Assembly (NCBI RefSeq): GCF_011043735.1
Contig: NZ_JAAKGV010000001.1
Coordinates: forward strand, 310,001-374,000
Reading direction: 5' to 3'
Length of the DNA stretch: 64,000 nt
Source of the DNA: Methylobacterium sp. DB0501
GTDB taxonomy: Bacteria > Pseudomonadota > Alphaproteobacteria > Rhizobiales > Beijerinckiaceae
A program made the translations under genes and the position numbers. This document shows positions 24,983 through 34,095 of this stretch, piece by piece (the stretch's first letter is position 1; every line of letters starts with the position of its first letter). The notes under the pieces are model-generated. The model was not told the DNA's origin. It searched no databases and was given only the letters and a program-made list of their open reading frames with translations.

Positions 24983-25870
24983 TCACGCCACATCCAGCCC
25001 CAGATCGACGATCGGTGCGCTGTGGGTGATCCAGCCGGTCGAGATCAGGTCCACCCCCGTCGCCGCGACGGCGCCGACGGTCTCGCGGCTGATCCGGCCC
25101 GAAGCCTCGCTGATCGCCCGCCCGTCGATCATCGCCACTGCCCGGCGCAAGGTCTCGGGCGTCATGTTGTCGAGCAGCACCGCATCGGCGCCGACCGACA
25201 GGGCCTCGTCGAGCTGGGCCAGGGTGTCGACCTCGACCTCGATCTTCACCAGATGCCCGATTCCGGCTCGCGCCCGCCGCACCGCCGGGGCGACGCCGCC
25301 AGCCACCGCGACGTGGTTGTCCTTGATGAGCACCGCGTCGTCGAGGCCGAAGCGGTGGTTGGCGCCCCCGCCGGCCCGCACGGCGTGCTTCTCGAGAATC
25401 CGCAGGCCCGGCGTGGTCTTGCGGGTGCAGACGATGCGAGCTTTCCCATGCGGCCGGGCGGCCTCGACCAGCGAGGCGGTGGCGGTGGCTACCCCCGAGA
25501 GGCGGCAGAGCAGGTTGAGGGCGACGCGCTCGGCCGAGAGGATCGCCCTCGCCGGACCGTCGAGGGCGATCACCGCCTCGCCCGGAGCGATCCGGCTGCC
25601 GTCCGGTCGCAGCACCCGGACCGTCACGGCCGGATCGAGCAGCGCGAAGGCGAGGGTTGCGGCCTGCGTACCGGCGACGACGCCGTCCTGGCGCGAGACG
25701 ATCGCACCGGAGAAGCGGGCCTCGACCGGCACGATGCCGTCGGTGGTGAGGTCGCCGGCGCGGCCGAGATCCTCGAGGAGCGCCGCCCGCACGATCGGCT
25801 CGATCATGAGCCGGGGCAGGGGAGGGGGCAAGGGAGGAAGCAAGGGCGGGGACAGGATCGTGTCGGTCAT
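24983..25870 (-). CDS. nadC: nicotinate-nucleotide pyrophosphorylase (quinolinate phosphoribosyltransferase)
   Basis: A 295-residue enzyme converting quinolinate and PRPP to nicotinate mononucleotide, CO2 and pyrophosphate. Typical segments are ALLEDLGRAGDLTTDGI, LNLLCRLSGVATAT, CTRKTTPGLRILEKHAVRAGGGANHRFGL-type text, LIKDNHV and VEVDTLAQLDEAL. LDNMTPE and EASGRI, which bind substrate phosphates, also match. Its ATG overlaps the nadB stop (ATGA), so it is the last gene of nadA-nadB-nadC. A short proline/leucine run follows the start. Confidence 0.96.
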   Translation of the reverse strand: MTDTILSPPLLPPLPPPLPRLMIEPIVRAALLEDLGRAGDLTTDGIVPVEARFSGAIVSRQDGVVAGTQAATLAFALLDPAVTVRVLRPDGSRIAPGEAVIALDGPARAILSAERVALNLLCRLSGVATATASLVEAARPHGKARIVCTRKTTPGLRILEKHAVRAGGGANHRFGLDDAVLIKDNHVAVAGGVAPAVRRARAGIGHLVKIEVEVDTLAQLDEALSVGADAVLLDNMTPETLRRAVAMIDGRAISEASGRISRETVGAVAATGVDLISTGWITHSAPIVDLGLDVA

Positions 25871-27375
25871 CGGGCCTCCTGCGGGATGGGGCCGGCGACG
25901 GCGTCCGCCGCGGCCAGGGCCTGGGCCAGGGTGATCTCGGTGGAGCGGGGCGCGGCCTGCCCCGGATGGTCGGCGCGCCAATGGGCGCCGCGACTCTCCC
26001 GGCGGCCGAGGGCGGCGGCTGCGACGAGCAGGCCCGCCACCGCCTCCGCCGAGCCGGCCCGGGCGAGGGCGGCGAGCCGCCCGACCGCCCGGGTGAGGCC
26101 GGCCACGTCGCGCACCAGCCCGACCTCCGCCTCCATCAGGGCGCGGATCTCCGGCCGGGCGTCCGGGGCGGGCACCGGGCCCGGGGCGCGGCCCGGGCCG
26201 GCGGCGCGGTCGTCAGTCTCCCGGATGTCCGCCGCGATCAGCTCCGCGAAGGCCATCGCCTCGAGGAGCGAGTTGCTGGCGAGGCGGTTCGCCCCGTGCA
26301 GGCCGGTCGCCGCGACCTCGCCGCAGGCCCAGAGGCCGGGGAGCGAGGAGCGTCCGCGCCCGTCCACCCGGATCCCGCCCATGTGATAGTGGGCGGCCGG
26401 CCGCACCGGGATCGGCTCCAGGGCCGGATCGAGCCGGGCGGCCCGGCAGAGGGCGGCGACGGTCGGGAAGCGGCGCGCGACGTCGAGGCGGCGGGCGTCG
26501 AGGAAGACCGCCTCGCCCCGGCCCGTCCGCAGGGCGATGGCCCGGGCGACCACGTCGCGGGGCGCCAGCTCGGCCCCGGCGATGCCGGCCATCACCCGGC
26601 CGCCCGCGGCATCGACCAGGATCGCGCCCTCGCCGCGCAGCGCCTCGGTGGCGAGCGGCAGCGGCCCGCCCGTGGATACCGCGATCGCCGTCGGGTGGAA
26701 CTGCACGAATTCGGGATCGCGCACCACCGCCCCCGCCCGCGCCGCCAGGACGAGGCCGGAGCCGACCGCGCCGGCCGGGTTCGTGGTCGAGCGGTAGAGC
26801 CCGCCGAGGCCGCCGGTCGCCAGCACTACCGCCCGGGCCGGTAGCTCGATCGTTTCCTGCCCGGTCCGGACGGCGAGGCCGGTCACCCGGCCGTTCCCGT
26901 CCTGCATCAGGGCGGACCCCCGGCCGACCGTTACCGCGACCGACGGGCAGGCCGCCACCGCCCGGGCGAGGGTGCGCAGGACCGCCGCGCCGGTGGCGTC
27001 GCCCCCCGCCTTCACGATCCGGCGGCGGCCATGGGCGGCCTCGAGGCCCAGGGCCGGGGCGCCGTCGGGGCCGCGGTCGAAGGCGAGGCCGAGCCCGGCG
27101 AGCCACGCCACCAGGCCCGGGCCGGCCTCGGCAACGCGACGCGCCACCTCCGGGTCGCTCAGGCCCGCCCCCGCCGCCAGGGTGTCGGCGGCGTGGAGGG
27201 CGGGCGCGTCGTCGGCGCCGATCGCCGCCGCGATGCCGCCCTGCGCCCAGGCTGTCGCGGTCTCCTCGCCCAGGGGCGCGGCGGTGACGAGGGTGACGGG
27301 CAGCGGCGCCAGCCGCAGGGCCGTGGCGAGGCCGGCGACGCCGGCCCCCACCACGACGACGCGGTCCGTCCTCAC
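25867..27375 (-). CDS. nadB: L-aspartate oxidase
   Basis: A 502-residue FAD enzyme oxidising L-aspartate to iminoaspartate for NAD synthesis. [17 protein letters not shown] is the FAD motif, [13 protein letters not shown] and [13 protein letters not shown] are family blocks. [22 protein letters not shown] and [16 protein letters not shown] carry catalytic and flavin-contact residues shared with succinate dehydrogenase flavoproteins. The GTG start overlaps the nadA stop (GTGA). The C-terminal helical domain is somewhat shortened and alanine-rich. Confidence 0.96.
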   Translation of the reverse strand: MRTDRVVVVGAGVAGLATALRLAPLPVTLVTAAPLGEETATAWAQGGIAAAIGADDAPALHAADTLAAGAGLSDPEVARRVAEAGPGLVAWLAGLGLAFDRGPDGAPALGLEAAHGRRRIVKAGGDATGAAVLRTLARAVAACPSVAVTVGRGSALMQDGNGRVTGLAVRTGQETIELPARAVVLATGGLGGLYRSTTNPAGAVGSGLVLAARAGAVVRDPEFVQFHPTAIAVSTGGPLPLATEALRGEGAILVDAAGGRVMAGIAGAELAPRDVVARAIALRTGRGEAVFLDARRLDVARRFPTVAALCRAARLDPALEPIPVRPAAHYHMGGIRVDGRGRSSLPGLWACGEVAATGLHGANRLASNSLLEAMAFAELIAADIRETDDRAAGPGRAPGPVPAPDARPEIRALMEAEVGLVRDVAGLTRAVGRLAALARAGSAEAVAGLLVAAAALGRRESRGAHWRADHPGQAAPRSTEITLAQALAAADAVAGPIPQEAR

Positions 27376-28373
27376 GGCCGCACCGCCAGCATGCGCTCGA
27401 CGGCGCGCCGCGCCGGGGCGATCAGGTCGCCCGGCACCGTGACCTCGTGGGTCAGGGTCTCCAGGCTGCGCCGGATCTTGCCCAAGCTGATCCGCTTCAT
27501 GTGCGGGCAGAGGTTGCACGGCTTGACGAACGCGACATCCGGATTGCGGAGGGCGAGATTGTCGGCCATCGCACATTCGGTGATCAGCACCACCTGCGCC
27601 GGCCGGCGCGTCTCGACGTAATCCTGCATCGCCGCGGTCGAGCCGGAGAAATCGGCTTGCGCCACCACCGCGGGCGGGCATTCGGGATGCGCCAGGACCG
27701 TCACGCCCGGATAGGCCTCGCGGGCCTCGCGGATGTCGTCCGCCGTGAAGCGCTCGTGCACCTCGCAATGGCCGGCCCAGGTCAAGATCTCGATGTGGGG
27801 CAGCTCGGCCTGGACGTTCTGGGCCAGATACTCGTCGGGGATCATCAGGACGCGCGGGGCGCCCAGCGACTCGACCACCGCCTTCGCGTTGCCCGAGGTG
27901 CAGCAGAGATCCGATTCCGCCTTCACGGCGGCCGAGGTGTTGACGTAGGTCACCACCGGCACGCCCGGGTAGCGGCGGCGCAGGGCCCGCACGTCGGCGG
28001 CCGTGATCGAATCCGCGAGCGAGCAGCCGGCGCCCGGATCGGGGATCAGCACGGTCTTGTCCGGGTTCAGGATCTTGGCGGTCTCGGCCATGAAGTGCAC
28101 GCCCGCGAGCACGATCACGTCGGCATCGGCGCGGGCGGCCTCGCGGGCCAGCGCCAGGCTGTCGCCGACGATGTCCGCCACGGTGTGGAAGATCTCCGGC
28201 GCCTGGTAATTGTGCGCCAGCACCACGGCGTTGCGTGCGCGCTTGAGCGCCTGGATCGCCGCGACGTCCTCGGCGAGGGCGGGCCACTCGATCGCCGGCA
28301 CGTGGTGGCGCACACGCCGGTACAGCTCCGCCAGGGGAGGATCGCTCGCCCGGTCGAGGAATGCCGCGTCCAT
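27372..28373 (-). CDS. nadA: quinolinate synthase
   Basis: A 333-residue 4Fe-4S enzyme condensing iminoaspartate with dihydroxyacetone phosphate to quinolinate. [11 protein letters not shown] near the N-terminus, [28 protein letters not shown] and [12 protein letters not shown] include the cluster cysteines. ATG 28373 was chosen because GGGAGG stands five bases upstream; the longer frame to 28406 would run through the operator palindrome. It is first in the nadABC operon, downstream of nadQ on the same strand. Confidence 0.95.
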   Translation of the reverse strand: MDAAFLDRASDPPLAELYRRVRHHVPAIEWPALAEDVAAIQALKRARNAVVLAHNYQAPEIFHTVADIVGDSLALAREAARADADVIVLAGVHFMAETAKILNPDKTVLIPDPGAGCSLADSITAADVRALRRRYPGVPVVTYVNTSAAVKAESDLCCTSGNAKAVVESLGAPRVLMIPDEYLAQNVQAELPHIEILTWAGHCEVHERFTADDIREAREAYPGVTVLAHPECPPAVVAQADFSGSTAAMQDYVETRRPAQVVLITECAMADNLALRNPDVAFVKPCNLCPHMKRISLGKIRRSLETLTHEVTVPGDLIAPARRAVERMLAVRP

Positions 28374-28389
28374 TCTCGCCTCCCGAAAT

Positions 28390-28406
28390 ATGCTCAGAGT
28401 GAGCAT
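28390..28406. promoter_or_regulatory. candidate NadQ operator 1
   Basis: A perfect 7-bp palindrome, ATGCTCA-GAG-TGAGCAT, located 17 bp upstream of the nadA ATG and immediately before its ribosome site. The adjacent nadQ gene encodes the regulator reported to control NAD synthesis in alphaproteobacteria, so it is the natural ligand; the assignment is inferred. Confidence 0.7.
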
Positions 28407-28448
28407 TTACCCGGCTAGGCTAGTCCCCGGCTTCCGGCCTGTCCAGAT

Positions 28449-28465
28449 ATGTTGGATCTGAGCAT
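28449..28465. promoter_or_regulatory. candidate NadQ operator 2 (imperfect)
   Basis: ATGTTGGATCTGAGCAT keeps the right half-site TGAGCAT and the outer ATG of the left half. It lies 59 bp upstream of operator 1, a spacing that could allow a repressor to bracket the promoter. Confidence 0.45.
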
Positions 28466-28516
28466 AAGTGCGTCAGACCGACGCAGAAAATCCGACGGGT
28501 TCCGCCCCCGGCCGGA

Positions 28517-29464
28517 TCAGCCGGCCCGGCCCGAGGGGAGCCGCAGGCCAGGGGCGGGGCGTTCCAGCAGGACCTCGCGGCGGAATCGCATCAGCCGGGC
28601 GGGCCGTCCGCCGGTCTCGGCGGTCACGGCCTCGGTCTCCTCGACGAGGCCCTGCTGGGCGACGAGGCGGCGGAAATTCTGCTTGTGCAGGAGCACGCCC
28701 GACAGGGCCTCGACCACGCGCTGGAGCTGACCCAGGGTGAAGGTGGGCGGCATCAGCTCGAACACGACGGGCCGGTACTTGATCTTGCCGCGCAGGCGCC
28801 CGAGGGCGGTGGCGAGCATGCGGCGGTGGTCGAAGGCCATGGCGTGGCCCGCGACGTCGTCGGCGGCGCCCGCCTCGGGCACGAGGCCGGCCTCGAACAG
28901 CAGCTCGTAGCGCTCCAGCACCCGCTCCTCGTTCCAGCCGCTCCCGGCCGCCCCGAAGGTCAGGCCGATCCGGTCGCTGCGGCGCCGGCTCTCCTCCGGG
29001 TCGGTCGCGGCCCCGGCCCAGCCGTCGAGCCGGGCCATGAGGGCGTCGAGGCAGGGAGGCCGTCCCGCCCGCCGATCCTCGTAGGGGAAGTAGCGGTACC
29101 AGCTCTGCCAGGTCGCGTCGGCGGCAGGCCGCGCCTCGCGCACCAGCGCCAGGTAGGCGACCGAGAGGGCGTGCCGGTCCTCATCCCCCTTGCCGCCCTT
29201 CCGGCGGTTGCGGTCGCCGAAGGTGTAGAGCTGCTCGACATAGCCGAGGGTCTGGCCGGTCTGGCGCTCGACCCAGGCCCGCAGGCCCCGCTCCAGGGTG
29301 GGATGGGCCGGCTCCAGGGGGCCGGCCGGCAGGCCCTCGCCCCGGCCGGCGGGCTGGCCGGCCACCGGCACGGTGAGGACGCGCGGCTCGTCGAGCGTCG
29401 CCGCCAGGATCGCCGCCGCGAGGCCGACCAGGGGGGCCGCCGCACTCGGTTCCGCCTCGCTCAT
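28517..29464 (-). CDS. nadQ: NadQ-type regulator of NAD biosynthesis (COG4111, NrtR-related)
   Basis: A 315-residue protein resembling COG4111, distantly related to Nudix proteins, with a C-terminal winged-helix-like region. Visible blocks are RQTGQTLGYVEQLYTFGDRNRR, LSVAYLALVRE, KIKYRPVVFELMPPTFTLGQLQRVVEALSG-type text and HKQNFRRLV. The Nudix-like half lacks an intact Nudix box, consistent with a sensor that binds rather than hydrolyses. Comparative genomics has assigned this family as NAD-responsive repressor of nadABC in alphaproteobacteria; its position directly upstream of nadA and the palindromes in between agree. ATG 29464 follows GGGAGGGG. Confidence 0.85.
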   Translation of the reverse strand: MSEAEPSAAAPLVGLAAAILAATLDEPRVLTVPVAGQPAGRGEGLPAGPLEPAHPTLERGLRAWVERQTGQTLGYVEQLYTFGDRNRRKGGKGDEDRHALSVAYLALVREARPAADATWQSWYRYFPYEDRRAGRPPCLDALMARLDGWAGAATDPEESRRRSDRIGLTFGAAGSGWNEERVLERYELLFEAGLVPEAGAADDVAGHAMAFDHRRMLATALGRLRGKIKYRPVVFELMPPTFTLGQLQRVVEALSGVLLHKQNFRRLVAQQGLVEETEAVTAETGGRPARLMRFRREVLLERPAPGLRLPSGRAG

Positions 29465-29541
29465 CAACCCCTCCCGGCCGGTGCGGGGACTTACCACGAC
29501 ACGGGGGTATGGCCAGGCTTCATGTTAGGGCAAAGGGCGAT

Positions 29542-30744
29542 TCACCCGGCCGCCGCGAGCCGTCCCGCCGCCGGAGCCTGCACGGCGACCTCGCGCACCA
29601 GGACCCCGAACAGCGCCCCCAGCACCAGCGGCATGCCGGCGAACCCCATCATCTGCAGCGGCATCGTCAGGGTGGGGCCGAGCCAGGCGAAGACCGTGAC
29701 CCGGTCCGGCTGGGTCCCGGGCTCTACGGCCGAGAGCCGCCACACGAGCACCGCCGCCAGCGCCGTCAGGTCGTAGTTGAAGGCGTAGGGAGTCAGGAGC
29801 GGCACGGCGGCGGCGAGGAGGCCCGCCCGCTGCACCGGGTCGCGGGTCCGGCGCACGGCCCAGATCGCCGCCGCGAGGACCGGCACGGCGACGACGGCCT
29901 GGAGAAGCCAGGCCACGCCGGTCGGCAGCCCGAAGGTGCGCGCGCCCGCGAACACCGAGGCCATCATGGTCGTGTAGAAGCCGGTGAAATGCTGCAGCAG
30001 GGCGTACTGGTAGGCGCTGGTCTCGCCGAGGTAGTGCCGCCAGGGCTCGGCCCCGAAGGCGAGGAGCGAGGCGCCGACGAGCGCCAGGGCGGTCGCCGCC
30101 GCCGCCGCGATGGTCCGCCACGCCCCGAGGGCCAGGAGGGCGAGGGGCAGCACAAGGCCGAGATGCGGCTTGCAGGTGAGGAGGCCGAACAGGATGCCGG
30201 CGAGGACCGGGCGGCGGTCGAGGGCGATGAGCCCGCCGAGGAACAGGGCGGCGGTGAGGAAGCCGTTCTGGCCCCCGACGGCGTTGATGAGGCAGGCCGG
30301 CGCCAGGGCGAGCAGCACCAGGGCCCGCAGGCGCCGCCCCGGCGCGACCCGGCTCAGCGTCACGGCCGCGAAGGCGGCGAACAGCCCGGCGGTCCAGAGG
30401 GCGAGGGCCGCGAAGTAGGGCAGCTGCGACAGCGGCCGCAGCAGCAGCAGCGTGAAGGGCGGGTAGCTCCAGTTGTGGAACGGCAGCGGCGCGCCGAAGG
30501 CGGTGCCGATCGCCGCCTGATAGGCGTCGAGGTCGAACAATGTGGCGAGCCGCCCCGACGCCGCGAGCTGCGGCCCGACCCAGTTGTTGATGAAGTCGCG
30601 CCCGATCGGATACCCGGTGACATCGAGCCCGCCCCCGGCCGGCCGGTAGAACCGCACCACCAGGGGCAGCGTGCTCAGGAGGCCGAGGAGCGCCAGGATC
30701 ACCGCCGGATCGGTCGGCCGGCGGCGCAAGGGAAGCGGGATCAT
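29542..30744 (-). CDS. GT87-type (DUF2029) membrane glycosyltransferase
   Basis: A 400-residue integral membrane protein with about ten hydrophobic helices. GRDFINNWVGPQLA near residue 50 and the HNWSYPPFTLLLLRPLS segment are typical of the DUF2029/GT87 family, which transfers mannose-type sugars from polyprenyl phosphate donors on the outer face of the membrane. CKPHLGLVLPL and NYDLTALAAV also match. The next gene on the same strand encodes a GtrB-like polyprenyl-phosphate glycosyltransferase, which could make its donor. The acceptor is unknown. Confidence 0.85.
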   Translation of the reverse strand: MIPLPLRRRPTDPAVILALLGLLSTLPLVVRFYRPAGGGLDVTGYPIGRDFINNWVGPQLAASGRLATLFDLDAYQAAIGTAFGAPLPFHNWSYPPFTLLLLRPLSQLPYFAALALWTAGLFAAFAAVTLSRVAPGRRLRALVLLALAPACLINAVGGQNGFLTAALFLGGLIALDRRPVLAGILFGLLTCKPHLGLVLPLALLALGAWRTIAAAAATALALVGASLLAFGAEPWRHYLGETSAYQYALLQHFTGFYTTMMASVFAGARTFGLPTGVAWLLQAVVAVPVLAAAIWAVRRTRDPVQRAGLLAAAVPLLTPYAFNYDLTALAAVLVWRLSAVEPGTQPDRVTVFAWLGPTLTMPLQMMGFAGMPLVLGALFGVLVREVAVQAPAAGRLAAAG

Positions 30745-30865
30745 CGGGCGCGGTCCTGCGGTCTTCGGCGGGAGATCGGGACGGTCGGCTCGCCGTGCCG
30801 CACCGGGGCGCGGTACGCCTATCCGCGCCGGCGCTGCGGTACCCGGGCGGCGGGGAGCCCGGCGC

Positions 30866-31897
30866 TCACGGCTGGGCTCCCCGCGGCGCGTCGGGCGCCG
30901 GCAGGTCGAGGTAGCGCATGCGCTTGAACTCCCGCTGGCTCGCCCCGACCGCATCGACGATGATGCCGCAGGTCAGGCTCATGAAGGCGAGCTGCATCAG
31001 GGCGGCGGCGAGCACCGCCGTCGGAAGCCGCGGCACCAGGCCGGTCTCCAGGAAGGTGGCGGCCACCGGCAGCCCGAGGAGGAGCCCCGTCGCCGCCAGG
31101 AGCGCCGCCAGGGCGCCGAAGAAGCGCAGCGGCCGCACCGCCTTGTACATCAGGGCGATCTTGCCGAGGATCCGCGCCCCGTCGCGCCACTTGCTGAGCT
31201 TGCTCGCCGAGCCCTCCGGGCGCGACCGGTAGGGCAGGGGAATCTCCATCGCCGCGAGCCGCAGGTCGAGGGCGTGGACCGACAGCTCGGCCTCGATCTC
31301 GAAGCCCGACGACGAGGCCGGGAAGGACTTGGCGAAGCGCCGCGACACGACGCGGTAGCCCGACAGGATGTCGGTGAAGCCGTCGCCGAACAGTCGCATC
31401 ACCAGCCGGTTGAACAGCCAGTTGCCGAAGCGGTGGCCGCGGGCGAAGGCGTCGCCCGAGCCCGCGCGGGCGCCCACCACCATGTCGACCTGCTCGGTCA
31501 CCAGCGCGTCGATCAGGCGGCCGGCGGCGGCGGCGTCGTAGGTCAGGTCGCCGTCGGCCAGCACGTAGAGATCGGCCTCGATGTCGGCGAACATCCGCCG
31601 CACGACGTTGCCCTTGCCCGGCCGGCGCTCCCGCCGCACCACCGCGCCCGCCGCCGCCGCGACCGCGGCGGTCCGGTCGGTCGAGTTGTTGTCGTAGACG
31701 TAGACGGTGGCGCCGGGCAGGACGCGGCGGAACTCCGTCACCACCTGCCCGATCGTCGCCTCCTCGTCGAGGCAGGGCAGGAGCACCGCGATCGTGCGGT
31801 TGCGCACGAAGCTGGCCTGCGGCAGCAGGTCCGTCAGCTCGCGGCGGATCTGGGAGCCGGAGATCCGGGCGGCTTGCGTGCTGGCGGCTTGAATCAT
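30866..31897 (-). CDS. family 2 glycosyltransferase, polyprenyl-phosphate sugar synthase-like
   Basis: A 343-residue protein with a GT2 catalytic domain: VLLPCLDEEATIGQVV, VYDNNSTDRT, LADGDLTYDA (acidic metal site), VVGARAGSG and GFTDILSGYRVVSRRF. Two transmembrane helices close the C-terminus, followed by a basic tail. This architecture resembles dolichol-phosphate mannose synthase and GtrB enzymes. It lies just upstream of the GT87 gene on the same strand, and the pair probably forms a lipid-linked sugar transfer pathway. It is separated by 91 bp from the histidine kinase operon upstream. Confidence 0.88.
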   Translation of the reverse strand: MIQAASTQAARISGSQIRRELTDLLPQASFVRNRTIAVLLPCLDEEATIGQVVTEFRRVLPGATVYVYDNNSTDRTAAVAAAAGAVVRRERRPGKGNVVRRMFADIEADLYVLADGDLTYDAAAAGRLIDALVTEQVDMVVGARAGSGDAFARGHRFGNWLFNRLVMRLFGDGFTDILSGYRVVSRRFAKSFPASSSGFEIEAELSVHALDLRLAAMEIPLPYRSRPEGSASKLSKWRDGARILGKIALMYKAVRPLRFFGALAALLAATGLLLGLPVAATFLETGLVPRLPTAVLAAALMQLAFMSLTCGIIVDAVGASQREFKRMRYLDLPAPDAPRGAQP

Positions 31898-31988
31898 GGA
31901 GGCCCCGCCGGGCCGCGCGCTCCTGCGCCCCGGCCCTGGGCGAGAGGTTAAGGACCGGAGCCTTAACGGCCGGTTTCGCCGCGCCCCG

Positions 31989-33359
31989 TCACGCCGGCAC
32001 CCGCACCGTCGCCCGCAGGCCCCCGAGGGGCGAATCGTACAGGGCCACGTCGCCGCCATGCGCCCGGGCGATGTCGAGGGCGATGGCGAGGCCGAGGCCC
32101 GATCCGCCCGCATCCTGGCGGGCGTCGTCGAGGCGCACGAAGGGCTTGAACACCTCCTCGCGCTGCTCGGGCGGGATGCCGGGGCCGTCGTCGTCGATCG
32201 AGACGGCGAGCCAGCGCGCCTCCTGGCGGGCGGTGATCGCGATGGTGTCGCCGTAGCGGGCGGCGTTGGCGGCGAGGTTGAACAGGCAGCGCCGGAAGGC
32301 GTCGGGCCGGACCGTCACGGTCGGCTGCCCCTCCAGCGTCACCTCGGAGACGTGGCCGCCGAGACGCTCCACGTCGGTGCGCACGTCCTCCAGCATCGCC
32401 CGCAGGTCGACGGCCGCGGCCGGCTCGCCGGAATCGCCCTTGGCGAAGGCGAGGTAGGCCTCCAGCATCCGGCTCATCTCGTCGACGTCGCGCTGCAGGT
32501 CGTCGATCTCGGGCGTCTGCGGCAGGAGCACCAGGGAGAGCCGGAAGCGCGTGATGATGGTGCGCAGGTCGTGGCTCACCCCGTTGAGCATCGTGGTGCG
32601 CTGCTCCATCGCCCGCTCGATGCGCCGCTTCATCTCGATGAAGGCGTGGCCGGCCTTGCGCACCTCGCGGGCGCCGCGGGGGCGGAAATCGAGTTCGCGG
32701 CCCTTGCCGAAGCTCTCGGCCACGTCGGCGAGCCGCAGGATCGGCCGGATCTGGTTGCGCAGGAACAGGATCGCGACGCCGAGCAGCACCATCGAGGAGC
32801 CGCCCATCCAGAGCAGGAAGATGTGCGAGTTCGAGGCATAGGCCTGGCTGCGCCGGGCGATCACCCGCATCACCCCGCCGGGGATCTCGACCCGGATCTC
32901 GATCAGGCTGGAGCGCCCGACGGTGTCGATCCAGAACGGCCGGGCGATCTGGCGGCGGATCTCGTCGGACAGGGCCTCGTCGAGGAGCGAGAAGAACGGC
33001 CGGGGCCCGGGGGCCGGGAGCTTGGCGCCCTCCAGGATGTCGATGTCGAGGTTGAGGCGCTCGCTGGCGATCCGCTCCAGGGTCTCGGAGCCCTTGTCCT
33101 GCGGATAGCTCTCGTAGATGTCGATGAGCGCCGCGACGTCGGCCGTCACGGCGGCCGAGAGGCGCCGCGTCACCAGCTGCCAGTGCCGCTCCATGAAGGT
33201 GTAGGCGATCACCGATTGCAGCAGCACCATCGGGGCGATGATGATGATGAGCGAGCGGGCATAGAGCCCCTTCGGCAGCCGGTCGCCGATCACGCGGCCG
33301 AGCCGGCGCCAGGCCCGCCGGGGCGTCGGCAGCGTCCCGGCGAGGGTGGGGGCGGCCAT
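31989..33359 (-). CDS. sensor histidine kinase (EnvZ-like)
   Basis: A 456-residue membrane kinase. Two transmembrane segments (about 36-55 and 180-200) bracket a periplasmic sensor of about 125 residues. A HAMP region, the phospho-acceptor H-box GVSHDLRT (H263) and an ATPase domain with NLAANAARYG, DDDGPGIP and GGSGLGLAIA follow. The response regulator gene ends 4 bp before its start, so the two are cotranscribed with the MarR gene. The set resembles the Rhizobiales PetP/PetR neighbourhood; the stimulus is unknown. Confidence 0.92.
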   Translation of the reverse strand: MAAPTLAGTLPTPRRAWRRLGRVIGDRLPKGLYARSLIIIIAPMVLLQSVIAYTFMERHWQLVTRRLSAAVTADVAALIDIYESYPQDKGSETLERIASERLNLDIDILEGAKLPAPGPRPFFSLLDEALSDEIRRQIARPFWIDTVGRSSLIEIRVEIPGGVMRVIARRSQAYASNSHIFLLWMGGSSMVLLGVAILFLRNQIRPILRLADVAESFGKGRELDFRPRGAREVRKAGHAFIEMKRRIERAMEQRTTMLNGVSHDLRTIITRFRLSLVLLPQTPEIDDLQRDVDEMSRMLEAYLAFAKGDSGEPAAAVDLRAMLEDVRTDVERLGGHVSEVTLEGQPTVTVRPDAFRRCLFNLAANAARYGDTIAITARQEARWLAVSIDDDGPGIPPEQREEVFKPFVRLDDARQDAGGSGLGLAIALDIARAHGGDVALYDSPLGGLRATVRVPA

Positions 33360-33363
33360 CGCG

Positions 33364-34095
33364 CTAGTCCAGGACCAGCCGGTAGCCGACGCCGCGCACG
33401 GTCTGCACGTAGCGCGGGTTGGCCGGGTCGTCCTCGATGCGCCGGCGCAGGCGGTTCATCTGCACGTCGACGGTGCGCTCGTTGGCGGCGCCGTTGGTGC
33501 CGGTCAGCGCCTCGCGCTCGACGTTGCCGCCGCGGGCGAGCGCCAGGATGGTCAGGATCTCGCGCTCGCGCTCGGACAGGCGGATCGCCTCGTCGTCGCG
33601 GGTCAGCTCGCCGCGCTCGATGCGGAACTGGAACGGCCCGAACCGCACCGCATCGAGGGGGGCGGCCCCGCCCTCGGCCGGCCCGCGGGCGTTGCGGCGC
33701 AGGATGTTGTTGAGGCGCAGGATCAGCTCCCGCGGCTCGAAGGGTTTGGGCAAGTAGTCGTCGGCGCCGATCTCGAGCCCGGTGACCCGGTCGTTCGGGT
33801 TCGAGCGGGCCGTGAGCATCAGGATCGGCACCTGCGAGGTCAGGCGGATCTGGCGGGCATAGTCGAAGCCGGTCTCGCCCGGCATCATCACGTCGAGCAC
33901 CACCGCGTCGAAGACGAGGCTGCGGCCCCGCGCCCGCGCCTCGGCGGCGCTCGCGGCGGCGGTGACCCGGTAGCCGTTCTCCCCGAGGAAGCGGGCGAGG
34001 AGGTCGCGCAGGCGGCGGTCGTCGTCGACCACCAGGATGTGGGGGGCGTGGTCGGGCAGCTCGGCCCGGGGGGCGATGGCGGGATCGGCGCTCAC
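33364..34095 (-). CDS. OmpR-family response regulator (PetR-like)
   Basis: A 243-residue two-domain regulator. The receiver has VDDDRRLRDLL, phospho-acceptor D68 in AVVLDVMMPGETG, MLTARS and the lysine in LPKPFEP. A winged-helix output domain ends with VRGVGYRLV. It overlaps the MarR gene by 4 bp and is followed after 4 bp by the cognate kinase. In Rhodobacter and relatives, petR lies next to a MarR-type petP and affects cytochrome bc1 expression; whether the same targets apply here is not visible. Confidence 0.92.
   Translation of the reverse strand: MSADPAIAPRAELPDHAPHILVVDDDRRLRDLLARFLGENGYRVTAAASAAEARARGRSLVFDAVVLDVMMPGETGFDYARQIRLTSQVPILMLTARSNPNDRVTGLEIGADDYLPKPFEPRELILRLNNILRRNARGPAEGGAAPLDAVRFGPFQFRIERGELTRDDEAIRLSEREREILTILALARGGNVEREALTGTNGAANERTVDVQMNRLRRRIEDDPANPRYVQTVRGVGYRLVLD

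Noticed and set aside
28469..28485. TGCGTC-N5-GACGCA hairpin after nadQ as a terminator
   Set aside because: Short stem with no T-run; could equally be random in this composition.
31947..31967. GTTAAGG-N7-CCTTAAC as a CtrA site or terminator
   Set aside because: Spacing between TTAA halves is 11, not the 7 of CtrA boxes, and no T-run follows; left unassigned.
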